54,068 nucleotides of DNA, from NCBI GenBank assembly GCA_937944445.1, contig CALDYP010000025.1:1-54068 (forward strand), given 5' to 3'. The stretch is from an uncultured Anaerolineae bacterium. Lineage in GTDB: Bacteria; Chloroflexota; Anaerolineae; Aggregatilineales; Phototrophicaceae. The notes under the pieces are model-generated. The model was given only the letters and a program-made list of their open reading frames with translations, did no database searches and was not told the DNA's origin. Made by a program: the position numbers and the translations under genes. Of the stretch, positions 41,636 to 50,494 are shown one piece after another; positions within the stretch are counted from its first letter, which is position 1, and each line of letters starts with the position of its first letter.

Positions 41636-43555
41636 ATGTTCATGGATGGGGGTCGTCAACTCTTAAATCAAGAGACCGCTCGCCCGAAGAGCGTCGCCGC
41701 GACGCTGGGCCGCTTCTGGGCGTATTTCCGCCATTACTGGGTGGCGCTGCTGTCCGTGTTGGCGTTGACGTTGGGCGCGGTGTGGGCGGGCATCCAAATC
41801 CCGCTCGTGACGGAACAGGCCGTCAACTGCTACCTCGTCCCGAACCCGCAGGCCTGCACCTACGTGCAGGTTCCGCCGGAGTGGATGACCGCCGCCGGGG
41901 CGACAGGCGACGCGCTCGGCGCTCGGCTGCGCGGGGTGGGCGAGTTGGTGCTGATCGCGCTGGGGCTGCTGGCGATGAACGGCACGCTCATCGGCTCGGC
42001 CTTCTACGCGATGCGCTACGCCGGCCAGAACGTCATCCGCCGCTTGCAGCGCGAGATGCTCCATCAGATTCATCGCCTCTCGCTGGGCTACTACAGCAAG
42101 AACGAGGCGGGCGACGTCATGAGCCGCGTCACCAACGACGTTGACACGCTTCAACAGACGTTCGGCTTTGCGCTGATGCAGGTGGTGACGGCGGTGCTCA
42201 ACGTGGGCTGGATCATCATCGTCATGCTGCAGCGCCAGTGGGAGTTCGCGCTGTTGAGCTTGTCGATTGTGCCGGTCATGCTGGCCGTCACGTGGTACTT
42301 CAGCGGCCAAGCGCGCAAGGCCTTCCGCCGCGCCCGCCGCGAGATCGGCAGCGTGAACGCCAACCTGCAAGAGAGCATCGCCGGCGCGCGCGAGGTGCAG
42401 GCCTTCAACCGCGAGGAAGAGGCCATCGCCCAGTTCATGACGAGCAACGACGCCAACCGCGCCGCCAACGTGCGCGCCGCGCTCTACACCAGCGCGCTCT
42501 CGCCCGTGTTGGAAGCACTCAGCTACGTCAACTTAGGGATCGTCGTGGTGGTGGGCGGCTTGGGGCTGCTGGGGATGATCCCGTTCATCGACAAGAGCAC
42601 CATCTCGATAGGGTTGGTGATCGCGTTCATCCTCTACACGCAGCGCGCCACCCAACCCATCCAGCAGATCGCCCTGCTGTGGGCCAACGTGCAGAGCGGC
42701 ATCGCCGGCGGCGAGCGCATCTTCAGCTTCCTCGACGAACGGCCCGACGTGGTCGAGCTGCCCAACGCCAAGCCGCTGCCGCCGATTGAGGGGCGCGTGA
42801 CGTTCGAACACGTGTCCGCCGAGTACGTCAAAGGCGAGAAGGTGCTGGACGACGTCAACTTTGAGGTGCAGCCCGGCCAGATGATCGCGCTCGTTGGGCC
42901 GACCGGCGCGGGCAAGACGACCGTCATCAACCTCATCCCGCGCTTCTACGACGTGAGCAGCGGCGCGGTCAAGATCGACGGGGTGGACGTGCGCACCGTC
43001 ACGACTGACAGCCTGCGCAGCCAGATCGGCATCGTGCTGCAAGATACGTACCTCTTCAGCACCACCGTGATGGAGAACATCCGCTATGGCCGCCCCGACG
43101 CAACCGATGAAGAGGTGATCGCCGCGGCCAAGCTGGTGGCCGCCCACGACTTCATCGAACGGCTGCCCGACGGCTATCAGACCGTCCTCGGCGAGCGCGG
43201 CGGCGGCCTCTCGCAGGGGCAGCGCCAGTTGATCGCCATCGCGCGCGTGGCCTTGATGAACCCGCGCCTGCTGATCCTCGACGAGGCAACGAGCAGCGTC
43301 GACACGCGCACCGAGCGCATCATCCAAGCGGCCTTTGACAAGCTGCTGCGCGGGCGCACGAGTTTTGTGATCGCCCATCGCCTGTCTACGATTCGCAGCG
43401 CCGACCAGATCTACATGCTCAAGGCCGGGCGCATCGTCGAGCACGGCACGCACGAGGAACTCATGGCGCGGCGCGGCGAGTACTACGCGCTCTACATGAG
43501 CCAGTTCAAAGCGCAGGAAGACGCCCCGCAGCCCGTGCCCGTCGCCGGGGATTAG
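41636..43555 (+). CDS. Heterodimeric ABC exporter half-transporter, catalytic-site subunit
   Basis: 639 residues: six TM helices and a nucleotide-binding domain. Walker A LVGPTGAGKTT, Q-loop VLQDTYLFSTTV, Walker B with catalytic Glu (LLILDEATSSVD) and switch His (FVIAHRLST) are intact, while the signature is altered to LSQGQRQL. An extracellular insert between TM1 and TM2 (residues about 55-85, with NCYLVPNPQACTYV) carries two Cys that could form a disulphide. AAGGAG lies 8 nt before the ATG. Forms one transporter with the preceding gene. Confidence 0.93.
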   Translation: MFMDGGRQLLNQETARPKSVAATLGRFWAYFRHYWVALLSVLALTLGAVWAGIQIPLVTEQAVNCYLVPNPQACTYVQVPPEWMTAAGATGDALGARLRGVGELVLIALGLLAMNGTLIGSAFYAMRYAGQNVIRRLQREMLHQIHRLSLGYYSKNEAGDVMSRVTNDVDTLQQTFGFALMQVVTAVLNVGWIIIVMLQRQWEFALLSLSIVPVMLAVTWYFSGQARKAFRRARREIGSVNANLQESIAGAREVQAFNREEEAIAQFMTSNDANRAANVRAALYTSALSPVLEALSYVNLGIVVVVGGLGLLGMIPFIDKSTISIGLVIAFILYTQRATQPIQQIALLWANVQSGIAGGERIFSFLDERPDVVELPNAKPLPPIEGRVTFEHVSAEYVKGEKVLDDVNFEVQPGQMIALVGPTGAGKTTVINLIPRFYDVSSGAVKIDGVDVRTVTTDSLRSQIGIVLQDTYLFSTTVMENIRYGRPDATDEEVIAAAKLVAAHDFIERLPDGYQTVLGERGGGLSQGQRQLIAIARVALMNPRLLILDEATSSVDTRTERIIQAAFDKLLRGRTSFVIAHRLSTIRSADQIYMLKAGRIVEHGTHEELMARRGEYYALYMSQFKAQEDAPQPVPVAGD

Positions 43556-43573
43556 AGGCAGGGGGCGTGTTTT

Positions 43574-43595
43574 GGGGCACGGCCTGCCGTGCCCC
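43574..43595. terminator. 22-bp near-perfect palindrome between convergent genes
   Basis: Arms GGGGCACGG / CCGTGCCCC around CCTG, in the 39-bp gap between the exporter stop (43555) and the FtsX-permease stop (43595). A member of the constant-frame palindrome family; the placement suits a bidirectional terminator or mRNA-end protector, although it lacks a T-run. Confidence 0.55.
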
Positions 43596-46426
43596 TACTC
43601 GTAGCGCAGCACGTTCAGCGGCTTCTCGCCAGAGGCTCCCCATGCGGTCGTCAGCGCCGCGCTGAGCGCCACGCCCACGCACAGCGCCATCAGCAGCAGC
43701 ACCGTCGGCCAGTTGATCGGCGCGTCGACCTGCCCTTGCAGCAGCACGATCAGCCCCACCAAGCCCAACCCGACGCCCACGATCCCGCCCACCAAGCCCA
43801 AGATCGCGTTCTCGATCAGCAGCATCCCTAGCACGCGCTCGCGCTGGAGGCCGACGCTCTTCATCACGGCGATCTCGCGCCGCCGCTCCAACGTCGAGAG
43901 CGCCACCGAGTTGGCAATCACCACGCCGCCCACCACCAGCCCCAACAGCGCCACCAGCAGCGGGAAGGCCGTGAACTGGCCGAGCAGCGCCTCAAACAAG
44001 CGCACGAACACCTCCGTTTCGATCAGGAAGGTTTGCGGCACGTCAGCGATGGCGCGGCGCAGCGGCGCGATCTGATCGGGCGGGATGCTGGCCGCGATGC
44101 TGATGCTGTTGGGCGCGAGGTCCTCTGGGATGGACGACTGCAGCACGTAGTTCGTCGCTTGGCCCAGCGCAAAATCCGTCGGCTGTGGGCGAACCCCGAC
44201 GATGGTGTAGCGCAGCTCGTTCGTGCGCGCGCCGAGGCCTAAGAAGCCGCCCACGCTGTAGCGGTAGACGATCGTATCGCCCACTTGCAGCCCGGCATCC
44301 GTGATGAGCGAGGACTCCGTCAGGACGAGGCCGCGCGCGTCGTCGGGGGTGAGCTGCCGCCCGCTGAGGAAGGGGACTTGCGGCTGCGCGGCCAGCTGCT
44401 CGGGTGTGAGCGCGCCCAGCCCGCCGATGACCTGCACGAACTCGTTGCGGCGGCGCAGTTCCTGCGCGCGCAGCTGCCGCTGGCGATCCAGCGAGACCTC
44501 TTCCCCGGGCGCGGGCGTCGCGCGGAAGGCGAGGAACGGATCCGTTGCGATCAGGCGGGCTTGAATCTCGTCAAGCGTCAGGGTGCTGCCGTCCGCCCGC
44601 ACGACTTCCACGAAGTCGAGGCGATAGGCGAAGTTGACGCGGTACTGCACGTCGCCAGCCAGCGCGTTCAGCTCGGTCTCCACCCGCGCGAGCGCGGTGC
44701 GGTTGGGCACTTGGATGAAGACGTTGTCCTCTTGTTCCAGCAGTTGGCCGATGCTCTGGGTGACCGTGTCGGCCAGCAGGGTGATCAAGCTCAGCGAGAA
44801 GACGCCGACCACCAGCGCGAGCAGCGTCACCGCCGCCCGGCCGCGCGTCACGAGCATCTCGCGCAGGGCGATCTTGAGGTCAACGAGGCCGAAGCTGGGC
44901 AGGAAGCGCCCGATCAGCCAGATTGTGAGCAGCAGCAGCGCGAACAAGACCCCGGCCACGAGGAACGCGCCGACGATCACCGCGACGGCTTGCAGCGCGC
45001 TGCCGAGGATGCCCGCCGCCACCGCGCTGAGCGCCGCGATGACGACCAAGAGCGCCCCGAACGTGCTCAGGCCGCCCGTGCGCGGGATGAGCGTGTCCTC
45101 TGGCCGCAGCACTGTGGCCGGGCGCACCTTGCCCGCCGAGAGCGTCGGGATGAAGCCGAACACCGTCGTGACGAGCGTTCCGACGACGACGCCCGCGATC
45201 ACCGCGTTGGGCGCGATGACGAACCCCAGCGGCTGGCCGAGCAGGCCTTCCGCCACGCCGCGGATGGCGAACACCAGCCCCCAGCCCAGCACCACGCCGA
45301 ACGCGCTGCCCAGCGCGCCCATCACCGCCGCTTCGAACAAGAACAGCGCGGTGATCTGGCCGCTTTGCAGGCCGAGCGTCTTGAGCACGGCGATCTCCAG
45401 CACGCGCCGCCGCACCACGACTTGCATCGTGTTGATGATGCCCACGCTGCCCAGCAGCAGCGCGATCAAGCCCATCACCGTGACCAGCTGGTTGACGTTC
45501 TCGGAGACGCGCTCATAGGTGCGGCGCAGGTCTTCGGTGGTCGTGGCGCGCGTGAACGAGAAGCGCTGCCCCAGCGCCCGCTCCACTGCCACCACGTCCG
45601 CCCCATCAGGCAGGCGCACGTAGATCGGGTCGATGCGCAAGGCCTCGGCGTTGAAGCGCGCAAAGGCGGCCACGTCCAGCATGTAGAAGCCGTTGAGCGC
45701 CGCTAGAAAGTCCTGTGTGGGGTTGCGCACTTCTGCGTCCGTCGGGACGACGCCGCGGACGGTGAACGTGCCCGCCACGCCTTGCAGCGTCACGACGTCG
45801 CCCACGCCCACACCGAGCTGTTCGGCTACCAGCGTGTTCAGGGCGATGTCGTCGGGGCTGGTCAGCAGTTCGGCCAGCGGCGCGCCGTCCACGCTGAGCA
45901 CCTCGCCGTAGAAGGGGTAGCGCGCGGCTTCGATCACAACGGGCAGGATGCCGTTGGCCTCTTCGCCCGTTTGGGGGTTGGCAAGGACGACGCCCTGCCC
46001 GCTGCCGGTGAACAGGGCGATCGGGCTGGCCACGTTGACGCGATAGGTGACGTCCGCGCCGGGGTAGGTGGCTTGCAGCCAATCGCGGATCTGCTCATAG
46101 CCCGCCGCGCTGAAGAAGTACTGCGTTGTGCCAAAGCCGCCAAACGTGAGCGGGGTCGTCACGAGCAGGCCGGCCTCAACGGCCGCTTGCAGGGCGGCCT
46201 CGCCGTCCTCGCTGTTGCCGCTGGCGGGGCGCACTTGCAGATCGCCGCGGTTGCTCTGCTGGAGGTTGGCGGTGAGCGTGTTCTGCACCATCACGGCCAG
46301 CGTCTGCAAGCTGACGATGGCGGCCACGCCCGCCGCGATGCACAACAAGGCGAACGCGGTGCGTTGGGGGTTGCTGCGCAGGTCGTTCCACGAGTGCGCC
46401 GCGTAAAAGCGTAGTTGATCGAGCAT
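43595..46426 (-). CDS. ABC transporter permease with two FtsX domains (MacB/LolCE-type, mechanotransmission class)
   Basis: 943 residues. TM1 near 20-40 is followed by an extracytoplasmic MacB_PCD-type domain (to about 305). FtsX domain 1 (three TMs, about 310-430) contains VRRRVLEIAVLKTLGLQSGQI, and two further TMs lie near 460-510. A second start-like TM (VTLLALVVGVFSLSLITLLA) leads to another extracytoplasmic domain. FtsX domain 2 is near 815-930, with LERRREIAVMKSVGLQRERVLG. The ten-TM double-FtsX layout means a single chain can form the permease. Translationally coupled to its ATPase. Likely moves lipids, peptides or envelope proteins rather than small solutes. Confidence 0.9.
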   Translation of the reverse strand: MLDQLRFYAAHSWNDLRSNPQRTAFALLCIAAGVAAIVSLQTLAVMVQNTLTANLQQSNRGDLQVRPASGNSEDGEAALQAAVEAGLLVTTPLTFGGFGTTQYFFSAAGYEQIRDWLQATYPGADVTYRVNVASPIALFTGSGQGVVLANPQTGEEANGILPVVIEAARYPFYGEVLSVDGAPLAELLTSPDDIALNTLVAEQLGVGVGDVVTLQGVAGTFTVRGVVPTDAEVRNPTQDFLAALNGFYMLDVAAFARFNAEALRIDPIYVRLPDGADVVAVERALGQRFSFTRATTTEDLRRTYERVSENVNQLVTVMGLIALLLGSVGIINTMQVVVRRRVLEIAVLKTLGLQSGQITALFLFEAAVMGALGSAFGVVLGWGLVFAIRGVAEGLLGQPLGFVIAPNAVIAGVVVGTLVTTVFGFIPTLSAGKVRPATVLRPEDTLIPRTGGLSTFGALLVVIAALSAVAAGILGSALQAVAVIVGAFLVAGVLFALLLLTIWLIGRFLPSFGLVDLKIALREMLVTRGRAAVTLLALVVGVFSLSLITLLADTVTQSIGQLLEQEDNVFIQVPNRTALARVETELNALAGDVQYRVNFAYRLDFVEVVRADGSTLTLDEIQARLIATDPFLAFRATPAPGEEVSLDRQRQLRAQELRRRNEFVQVIGGLGALTPEQLAAQPQVPFLSGRQLTPDDARGLVLTESSLITDAGLQVGDTIVYRYSVGGFLGLGARTNELRYTIVGVRPQPTDFALGQATNYVLQSSIPEDLAPNSISIAASIPPDQIAPLRRAIADVPQTFLIETEVFVRLFEALLGQFTAFPLLVALLGLVVGGVVIANSVALSTLERRREIAVMKSVGLQRERVLGMLLIENAILGLVGGIVGVGLGLVGLIVLLQGQVDAPINWPTVLLLMALCVGVALSAALTTAWGASGEKPLNVLRYE

Positions 46427-47181
46427 CAGGCGAGTTCCCCCACGAGGGGCGGCACGACGGCCGCTGCGGGCGCGTCCTCTGCCACGCGCCCATCCACGAT
46501 GCGGATGATGCGGTCAGCGGTGGCGGCGATGTCCATGTCATGGGTGACGAGGATCACCGTCGTGCCGAGGTCGCGCTGAATCTTGCGGAAGGCGTCGAGG
46601 ACGATCTGGCTGCTGGTGGTGTCGAGGTTGCCGGTCGGCTCATCGGCCAGCAGCATCGGCGGGTTGTTAGCCAGCGCGCGGGCGATGGCGACGCGCTGCT
46701 GCTGCCCGCCGGAAAGCTGTGATGGGCGGTGGTGCGTGCGGTCGCCGAGGCCGAACAGCGTCAGCAGTTCGCGGGCGCGCGTGACCGGGTGATGGGTGCG
46801 AAGGCGCGAGAACTGAATGGGCAGGGCGACGTTTTCCTCAGCGGTCAGGGTGGGGATGAGGTTGAAGGATTGGAAGATGAAGCCAATCTTCTCGTTGCGG
46901 ATGCGCGTCAGCTCGCGCTCGTTCATGCGGGTGATGTCCACGCCGTCGATGAACAGTTGGCCGCTGGTGGGGCTGTCAAGGCCGCCCATGAGGCCCAGCA
47001 GGGTGCTCTTGCCGCTGCCGCTGGGGCCGATGACCGCCACGAACTCGCCGCGCGCGACGCTCAAGCTCACCCCACGCAGCGCATCTACCTTGACTTCCCC
47101 CACTTTGAGCTGCTTGGTCAGGTCAACTGCCCGCAGCACTTCGTTGCTCGTCTTCACCGATGATTGCCTTCTGCTCAACAT
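46426..47181 (-). CDS. ABC transporter ATP-binding protein (LolD/MacB-type)
   Basis: 251 residues. Walker [11 protein letters not shown]-loop [18 protein letters not shown], signature [15 protein letters not shown], Walker [13 protein letters not shown] and switch His VTHDMD; all intact. The family-typical INLIP/TLTA region near the Q-loop marks the LolD/FtsE/MacB group. Its TGA shares a base with the permease ATG (TGATG). The start lacks a clear Shine-Dalgarno. Confidence 0.94.
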   Translation of the reverse strand: MLSRRQSSVKTSNEVLRAVDLTKQLKVGEVKVDALRGVSLSVARGEFVAVIGPSGSGKSTLLGLMGGLDSPTSGQLFIDGVDITRMNERELTRIRNEKIGFIFQSFNLIPTLTAEENVALPIQFSRLRTHHPVTRARELLTLFGLGDRTHHRPSQLSGGQQQRVAIARALANNPPMLLADEPTGNLDTTSSQIVLDAFRKIQRDLGTTVILVTHDMDIAATADRIIRIVDGRVAEDAPAAAVVPPLVGELA

Positions 47182-47277
47182 TTATAACTTCGACTAGTCT
47201 ACAGGAAGATTGTGTAAGAATGTCGTTGAAAAGGTGAAAAAATGCCAAGAGAACACGAGCAAGAACGGGCGCGCCGC

Positions 47278-47320
47278 GGGCATGGCAGCCGTGCCCCTTT
47301 TCGCCTCAGCGCGCTATAAT
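47278..47320 (+). promoter_or_regulatory. Divergent intergenic region: imperfect palindrome and probable -10 box
   Basis: GGGCATGG-CAG-CCGTGCCC (47278-47296) is a decayed palindrome-family member. TATAAT at 47315-47320 lies 38 nt before the dehydrogenase ATG on the plus strand, without a matching -35. The 177-bp gap separates the divergent ATPase and dehydrogenase genes. Confidence 0.4.
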
Positions 47321-47358
47321 CTAGGCCAACATCCGACCGCACACGTGAGGGAACGCAC

Positions 47359-48255
47359 ATGACAGAGACGCTAGGCTTCATTGGGCTGGGCATCATGGGG
47401 CGCGGCATGGCGCGCAACCTGCTGAAGGCCGGTTACCCCGTCCACGTGTGGAACCGCACCGCCGCCCGCATGGACGAACTGGCCGCCGACGGCGCACAGC
47501 CGACGACGTCGCCTGCCGCGCTGGCCGCCGTGTGCGACGTGATCTTCACCTGTGTGAGCGACACGCCCGACGTGCAAGCCGTCATCTTGGGCGAGGGCGG
47601 CGTCATCCACGGGGCGCGCCCCGGCTCGCTCGTCGTCGACATGAGCACCATCAGTCCGCAGGTCACCCGCCAGATCGCCGCGCAGCTCGCAGACCACGGG
47701 GTCGGCTTCCTCGATGCGCCCGTCAGCGGCGGCAGCGAGGGCGCAGCCCGCGGCACGCTCAGCATCATGGTCGGCGGCGACGCGGCGCACGTCGAACGCG
47801 CCCGGCCCTACTTCCAAGCGATGGGCCAGACGATCACCCACATGGGCGACGTTGGGTGTGGCCAGCTCGTGAAGCTCGTCAATCAGATCCTCGTCGTGAT
47901 CAACATGCTGGCGGTCAGCGAGGCGCTGGTGTTCGCGCAGGCGGGCGGCCTCGACCTCGAGAAGACCATCCAAGCCGTGGCGGGCGGCGCGGCGGGCAGT
48001 TGGATGCTCAGCCACCGCGGCACGCAGGCCATCGTCCGCGACTTCCGCCCCGGCTTCACGATTGACCTCCAGCAGAAAGACCTGCGCCTTGCGCTGGAGG
48101 CCGCCGACGAGATGGGCGTGCCCGCCATCGGCACAAGCCTCGTCTTCAACCTCTACCGCGCGCTTCAGCGCGACGGGCTGGGCGATCAGGGCAACCACGC
48201 CCTGATCATGGCCTTAGAGCGGCTGGCCAACCTCACCGTTGGAGCGCCCCGATGA
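47359..48255 (+). CDS. NAD(P)-dependent beta-hydroxyacid dehydrogenase (3-hydroxyisobutyrate/tartronate semialdehyde reductase family)
   Basis: 298 residues. Rossmann GLGIMGRGMARNLLKAGYPVHVWNRT, substrate motif DAPVSGGSEGAARGTLSIMVGG, catalytic Lys in GCGQLVKLVNQILVVIN and cofactor-domain KDLRLALEAADE. Oxidises or reduces a short beta-hydroxyacid or semialdehyde. Family members share these motifs, so the exact acid is not determined. GAGGGA is 7 nt upstream. Its stop overlaps the asparaginase-like start (ATGA). Confidence 0.92.
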   Translation: MTETLGFIGLGIMGRGMARNLLKAGYPVHVWNRTAARMDELAADGAQPTTSPAALAAVCDVIFTCVSDTPDVQAVILGEGGVIHGARPGSLVVDMSTISPQVTRQIAAQLADHGVGFLDAPVSGGSEGAARGTLSIMVGGDAAHVERARPYFQAMGQTITHMGDVGCGQLVKLVNQILVVINMLAVSEALVFAQAGGLDLEKTIQAVAGGAAGSWMLSHRGTQAIVRDFRPGFTIDLQQKDLRLALEAADEMGVPAIGTSLVFNLYRALQRDGLGDQGNHALIMALERLANLTVGAPR

Positions 48256-48740
48256 TCCACCTCTTCACCACCGGCGGCAGCATCGACAAGGCCTACTCGA
48301 CCGCCGCCAGCGATTTCCTCGTCAGCGAGCCGCAAGCCGCCCACCTGCTGCGCGAGGCCAACGTCAACTTCGACTACACGATCACTGAGCTGCTGCGCAA
48401 AGACAGCCTCGCCCTGACGGACGACGACCGCGCTCAGATCGTGCAGGCTGTGCGCCGCTCCCCGTGGCGGCAGATCGTCATCACCCACGGGACAGACACG
48501 ATGCCGCAGACCGCTGAGGCGCTGGCCGCCATCCGCGGCAAGACGATCGTGCTCACCGGCGCGATGCAGCCCGCCGCGTTCAAGTCGTCTGACGCGGCCT
48601 TCAACCTCGGCACGGCCATCGCCGCCGTGCAGATCCTGCCCGCGGGGGTCTACATCGCCATGAGCGGGTTGATCCTGCCCGCGGCGCAAGCCCGCAAGAA
48701 CCACGCCACCAACCAATACGAGCGGGTTGAGCCAGCATGA
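48252..48740 (+). CDS. Short asparaginase-domain protein
   Basis: 162 residues, about half of a normal L-asparaginase: only the N-terminal domain. The nucleophile region MIHLFTTGGSIDK and the second catalytic motif ITHGTDTM are present, followed by IVLTGAMQPAAFKSSDAAFNLGTAIAA. The C-terminal dimer domain is absent; the frame ends naturally and couples to the next gene, so it is not a decay product. Small stand-alone versions of this domain exist in other bacteria. Amidase activity is plausible but unproven. Confidence 0.85.
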   Translation: MIHLFTTGGSIDKAYSTAASDFLVSEPQAAHLLREANVNFDYTITELLRKDSLALTDDDRAQIVQAVRRSPWRQIVITHGTDTMPQTAEALAAIRGKTIVLTGAMQPAAFKSSDAAFNLGTAIAAVQILPAGVYIAMSGLILPAAQARKNHATNQYERVEPA

Positions 48741-49771
48741 GCGCCCTCTCCCCCTACCCCACCCTGCCGCCCGCGCTGGCGCAGGCCGTTCAGCTTTGGG
48801 CGCAGGCCACCACCCGCGCGAGCAGCCCGCGCTATCGCGATTTGCTTCACGATAAATGTCAAGCGCTGCTGGGCGATGGCGCAGGCGGCACGGCGGCCGG
48901 CTTCTTCGCTTACGCGCGCCTGCTGCCCCACCAAGTCAGCCCGCTTGACGTGCAGGCGTGGCAGGCCTATCTCGCCGAGATGCAGCTCAAACCGGCCACG
49001 GTCTACGCCCGCGTCAGCCGCTTGTCGAGCTTCTTCGAGTGGCTGCTGAAAGAGCCGCGCTTCCGCGATCAGCTGCGCGGCAACCCCGTTCGGCTGGCGC
49101 GCCCCAAAGCCCCCGCCCCCTACCAGACCGAATACAGCCGCGCCCTCAACGACGCCGAAGCGCGCCAACTGCTGGCCGTCGTGCAAGCGGACGCCGCCAC
49201 GGGCAGCCTCGCCGCGCTTCGGGACTACGCGCTGCTGCGCTTCTACTTCGCCACCGGCAAGCGCCGCGAGGAGATCATCCGCCTGCGCTGGGGCGACCTG
49301 CGCCTGACTGCGGACGCGCTCATCGTCGAGGCCAAGCACAAGGGCGGCCTCTACCACGCCAGCGAGATACGCGACGTAGGGGTCAAAACGGCCCTCGTGC
49401 GCTATCTAAAGGCCAGCGAACGTTGGGACACGCTGACCGACACCCCCCTGATGGAACCCGACAGCCCGCTGTGGCTGCGGCATGATCGCGCGGCGCGCCG
49501 CCCCGCGCCCGTCACGTCGCATGGGTTCGTCAAGGCTTTCAAGCAGTACGCCCGCCGCGCCGGGCTGGGCGACGTCCACCTGCATCAGACGCGCCACACC
49601 GTCGCCCGCATCGTCGGCGAGGAGAGCGGCAGCCTGACCGACGTGCAGACCTTCCTCGGCCATCAGAACCTGAACACGACGCGCGTCTACTTAGAGCGCA
49701 TCGCCCTCAAGCGCGACCGCCACAGCGAGCGCATCGCCCGCCGCTTGATCGACGACGACGAGGCGGGTTAG
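48737..49771 (+). CDS. Tyrosine recombinase (XerC/XerD-like integrase)
   Basis: 344 residues. The SAM-like N-terminal core-binding domain (about 15-120, LKPATVYARVSRLSSFFEWLL) is followed by the catalytic domain with all six residues: Arg176 (TGKRREEI), Lys202 (HKGG), His283 and Arg286 (HQTRHT), His309 (FLGHQ) and nucleophile Tyr318 (RVYLERI). Joined to the asparaginase gene by an ATGA overlap; the stop overlaps the convergent SDR gene by 4 nt. No att sites, excisionase or cargo are visible, so it is unlikely to mark an integrated element here. May be an orphan Xer-type resolvase. Confidence 0.9.
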   Translation: MSALSPYPTLPPALAQAVQLWAQATTRASSPRYRDLLHDKCQALLGDGAGGTAAGFFAYARLLPHQVSPLDVQAWQAYLAEMQLKPATVYARVSRLSSFFEWLLKEPRFRDQLRGNPVRLARPKAPAPYQTEYSRALNDAEARQLLAVVQADAATGSLAALRDYALLRFYFATGKRREEIIRLRWGDLRLTADALIVEAKHKGGLYHASEIRDVGVKTALVRYLKASERWDTLTDTPLMEPDSPLWLRHDRAARRPAPVTSHGFVKAFKQYARRAGLGDVHLHQTRHTVARIVGEESGSLTDVQTFLGHQNLNTTRVYLERIALKRDRHSERIARRLIDDDEAG

Positions 49772-50466
49772 CTCTCGAACCACGTGCTTTGCAGCAAAAA
49801 TTCGCTCGTCGTGATGGTGTGGGGAAGCGTCGCCAGCCAGTAGAGCGCCTCTGCGATGGTGGCAGGCTGCACCAGCAGCTTGGGGTCAAAGTTTGGTGTG
49901 GCCGCCCAGCGCATCGGCGTATCGGCTGGCCCGGGGGCGAGCAGCACCACGCGCACGCCGTGCGGGCGCAGCTCGGCGGCCAGCGCGCGCGTCAGCCCCA
50001 GCAGGCCCGCCTTGCTCGCCGTGTAAGCCGACACGTCAGGATAGCCGCCAAAGGTCGTCTTGCTGCCGACGTTGAGGATGGAAGGGTTGTCGCTCTCCAT
50101 GAGGACGGGCAGCAGGGCTTTGATCACGAAGTAGGGGGCGCGTAGGTTGGTGTTGAGGATGCGCTCCCAGTCGTCAGGCGTCGTCTCGCTGATGGGCTTG
50201 ATGAGCGACTCCCCTGCGCTGTTGATGAGACAGTCGGCGCGGGGCACGTGCTGCGCAAGGGTGGCCACGGCGTCGAGGTCGGTCACGTCCATCGGGATGA
50301 CGTGCGCCGCTCCGCCTCGGTCTGCGGCGTCGGCGGCGGTCGCTTCCAGCTTGTCCGCCGTTCGTCCGATCAACACACAGTTCCACCCGCGTTGTGCGAA
50401 ATGTAAGGCTGCCGCTCGTCCGATTCCCTGTCCCCCACCTGTGATGACGACTGTTTTTCTGCTCAT
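49768..50466 (-). CDS. Short-chain dehydrogenase/reductase
   Basis: 232 residues. VVITGGGQGIGRAAALHFA cofactor motif, NSAGE in place of NAG, and catalytic Ser/Tyr/Lys in NVGSKTTFGGYPDVSAYTASKAGLLGL. RTADK after the second strand with Arg suggests NADP(H) preference. AAAGG lies before the ATG. Convergent 4-nt overlap with the recombinase. Substrate unknown. Confidence 0.9.
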   Translation of the reverse strand: MSRKTVVITGGGQGIGRAAALHFAQRGWNCVLIGRTADKLEATAADAADRGGAAHVIPMDVTDLDAVATLAQHVPRADCLINSAGESLIKPISETTPDDWERILNTNLRAPYFVIKALLPVLMESDNPSILNVGSKTTFGGYPDVSAYTASKAGLLGLTRALAAELRPHGVRVVLLAPGPADTPMRWAATPNFDPKLLVQPATIAEALYWLATLPHTITTSEFLLQSTWFES

Positions 50467-50494
50467 TTGCCTTTGCTCTATTTGACTATAAGAA

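Noticed and set aside
44285..45706. 473-codon plus-strand frame
   Set aside because: Antisense of the FtsX permease; consists of Gln/Arg/Glu/Ala runs typical of shadow frames.
48737..49771. Integrase as the edge of a prophage or genomic island
   Set aside because: No att repeats, tRNA, excisionase or phage genes nearby, and the gene is embedded in a metabolic operon.
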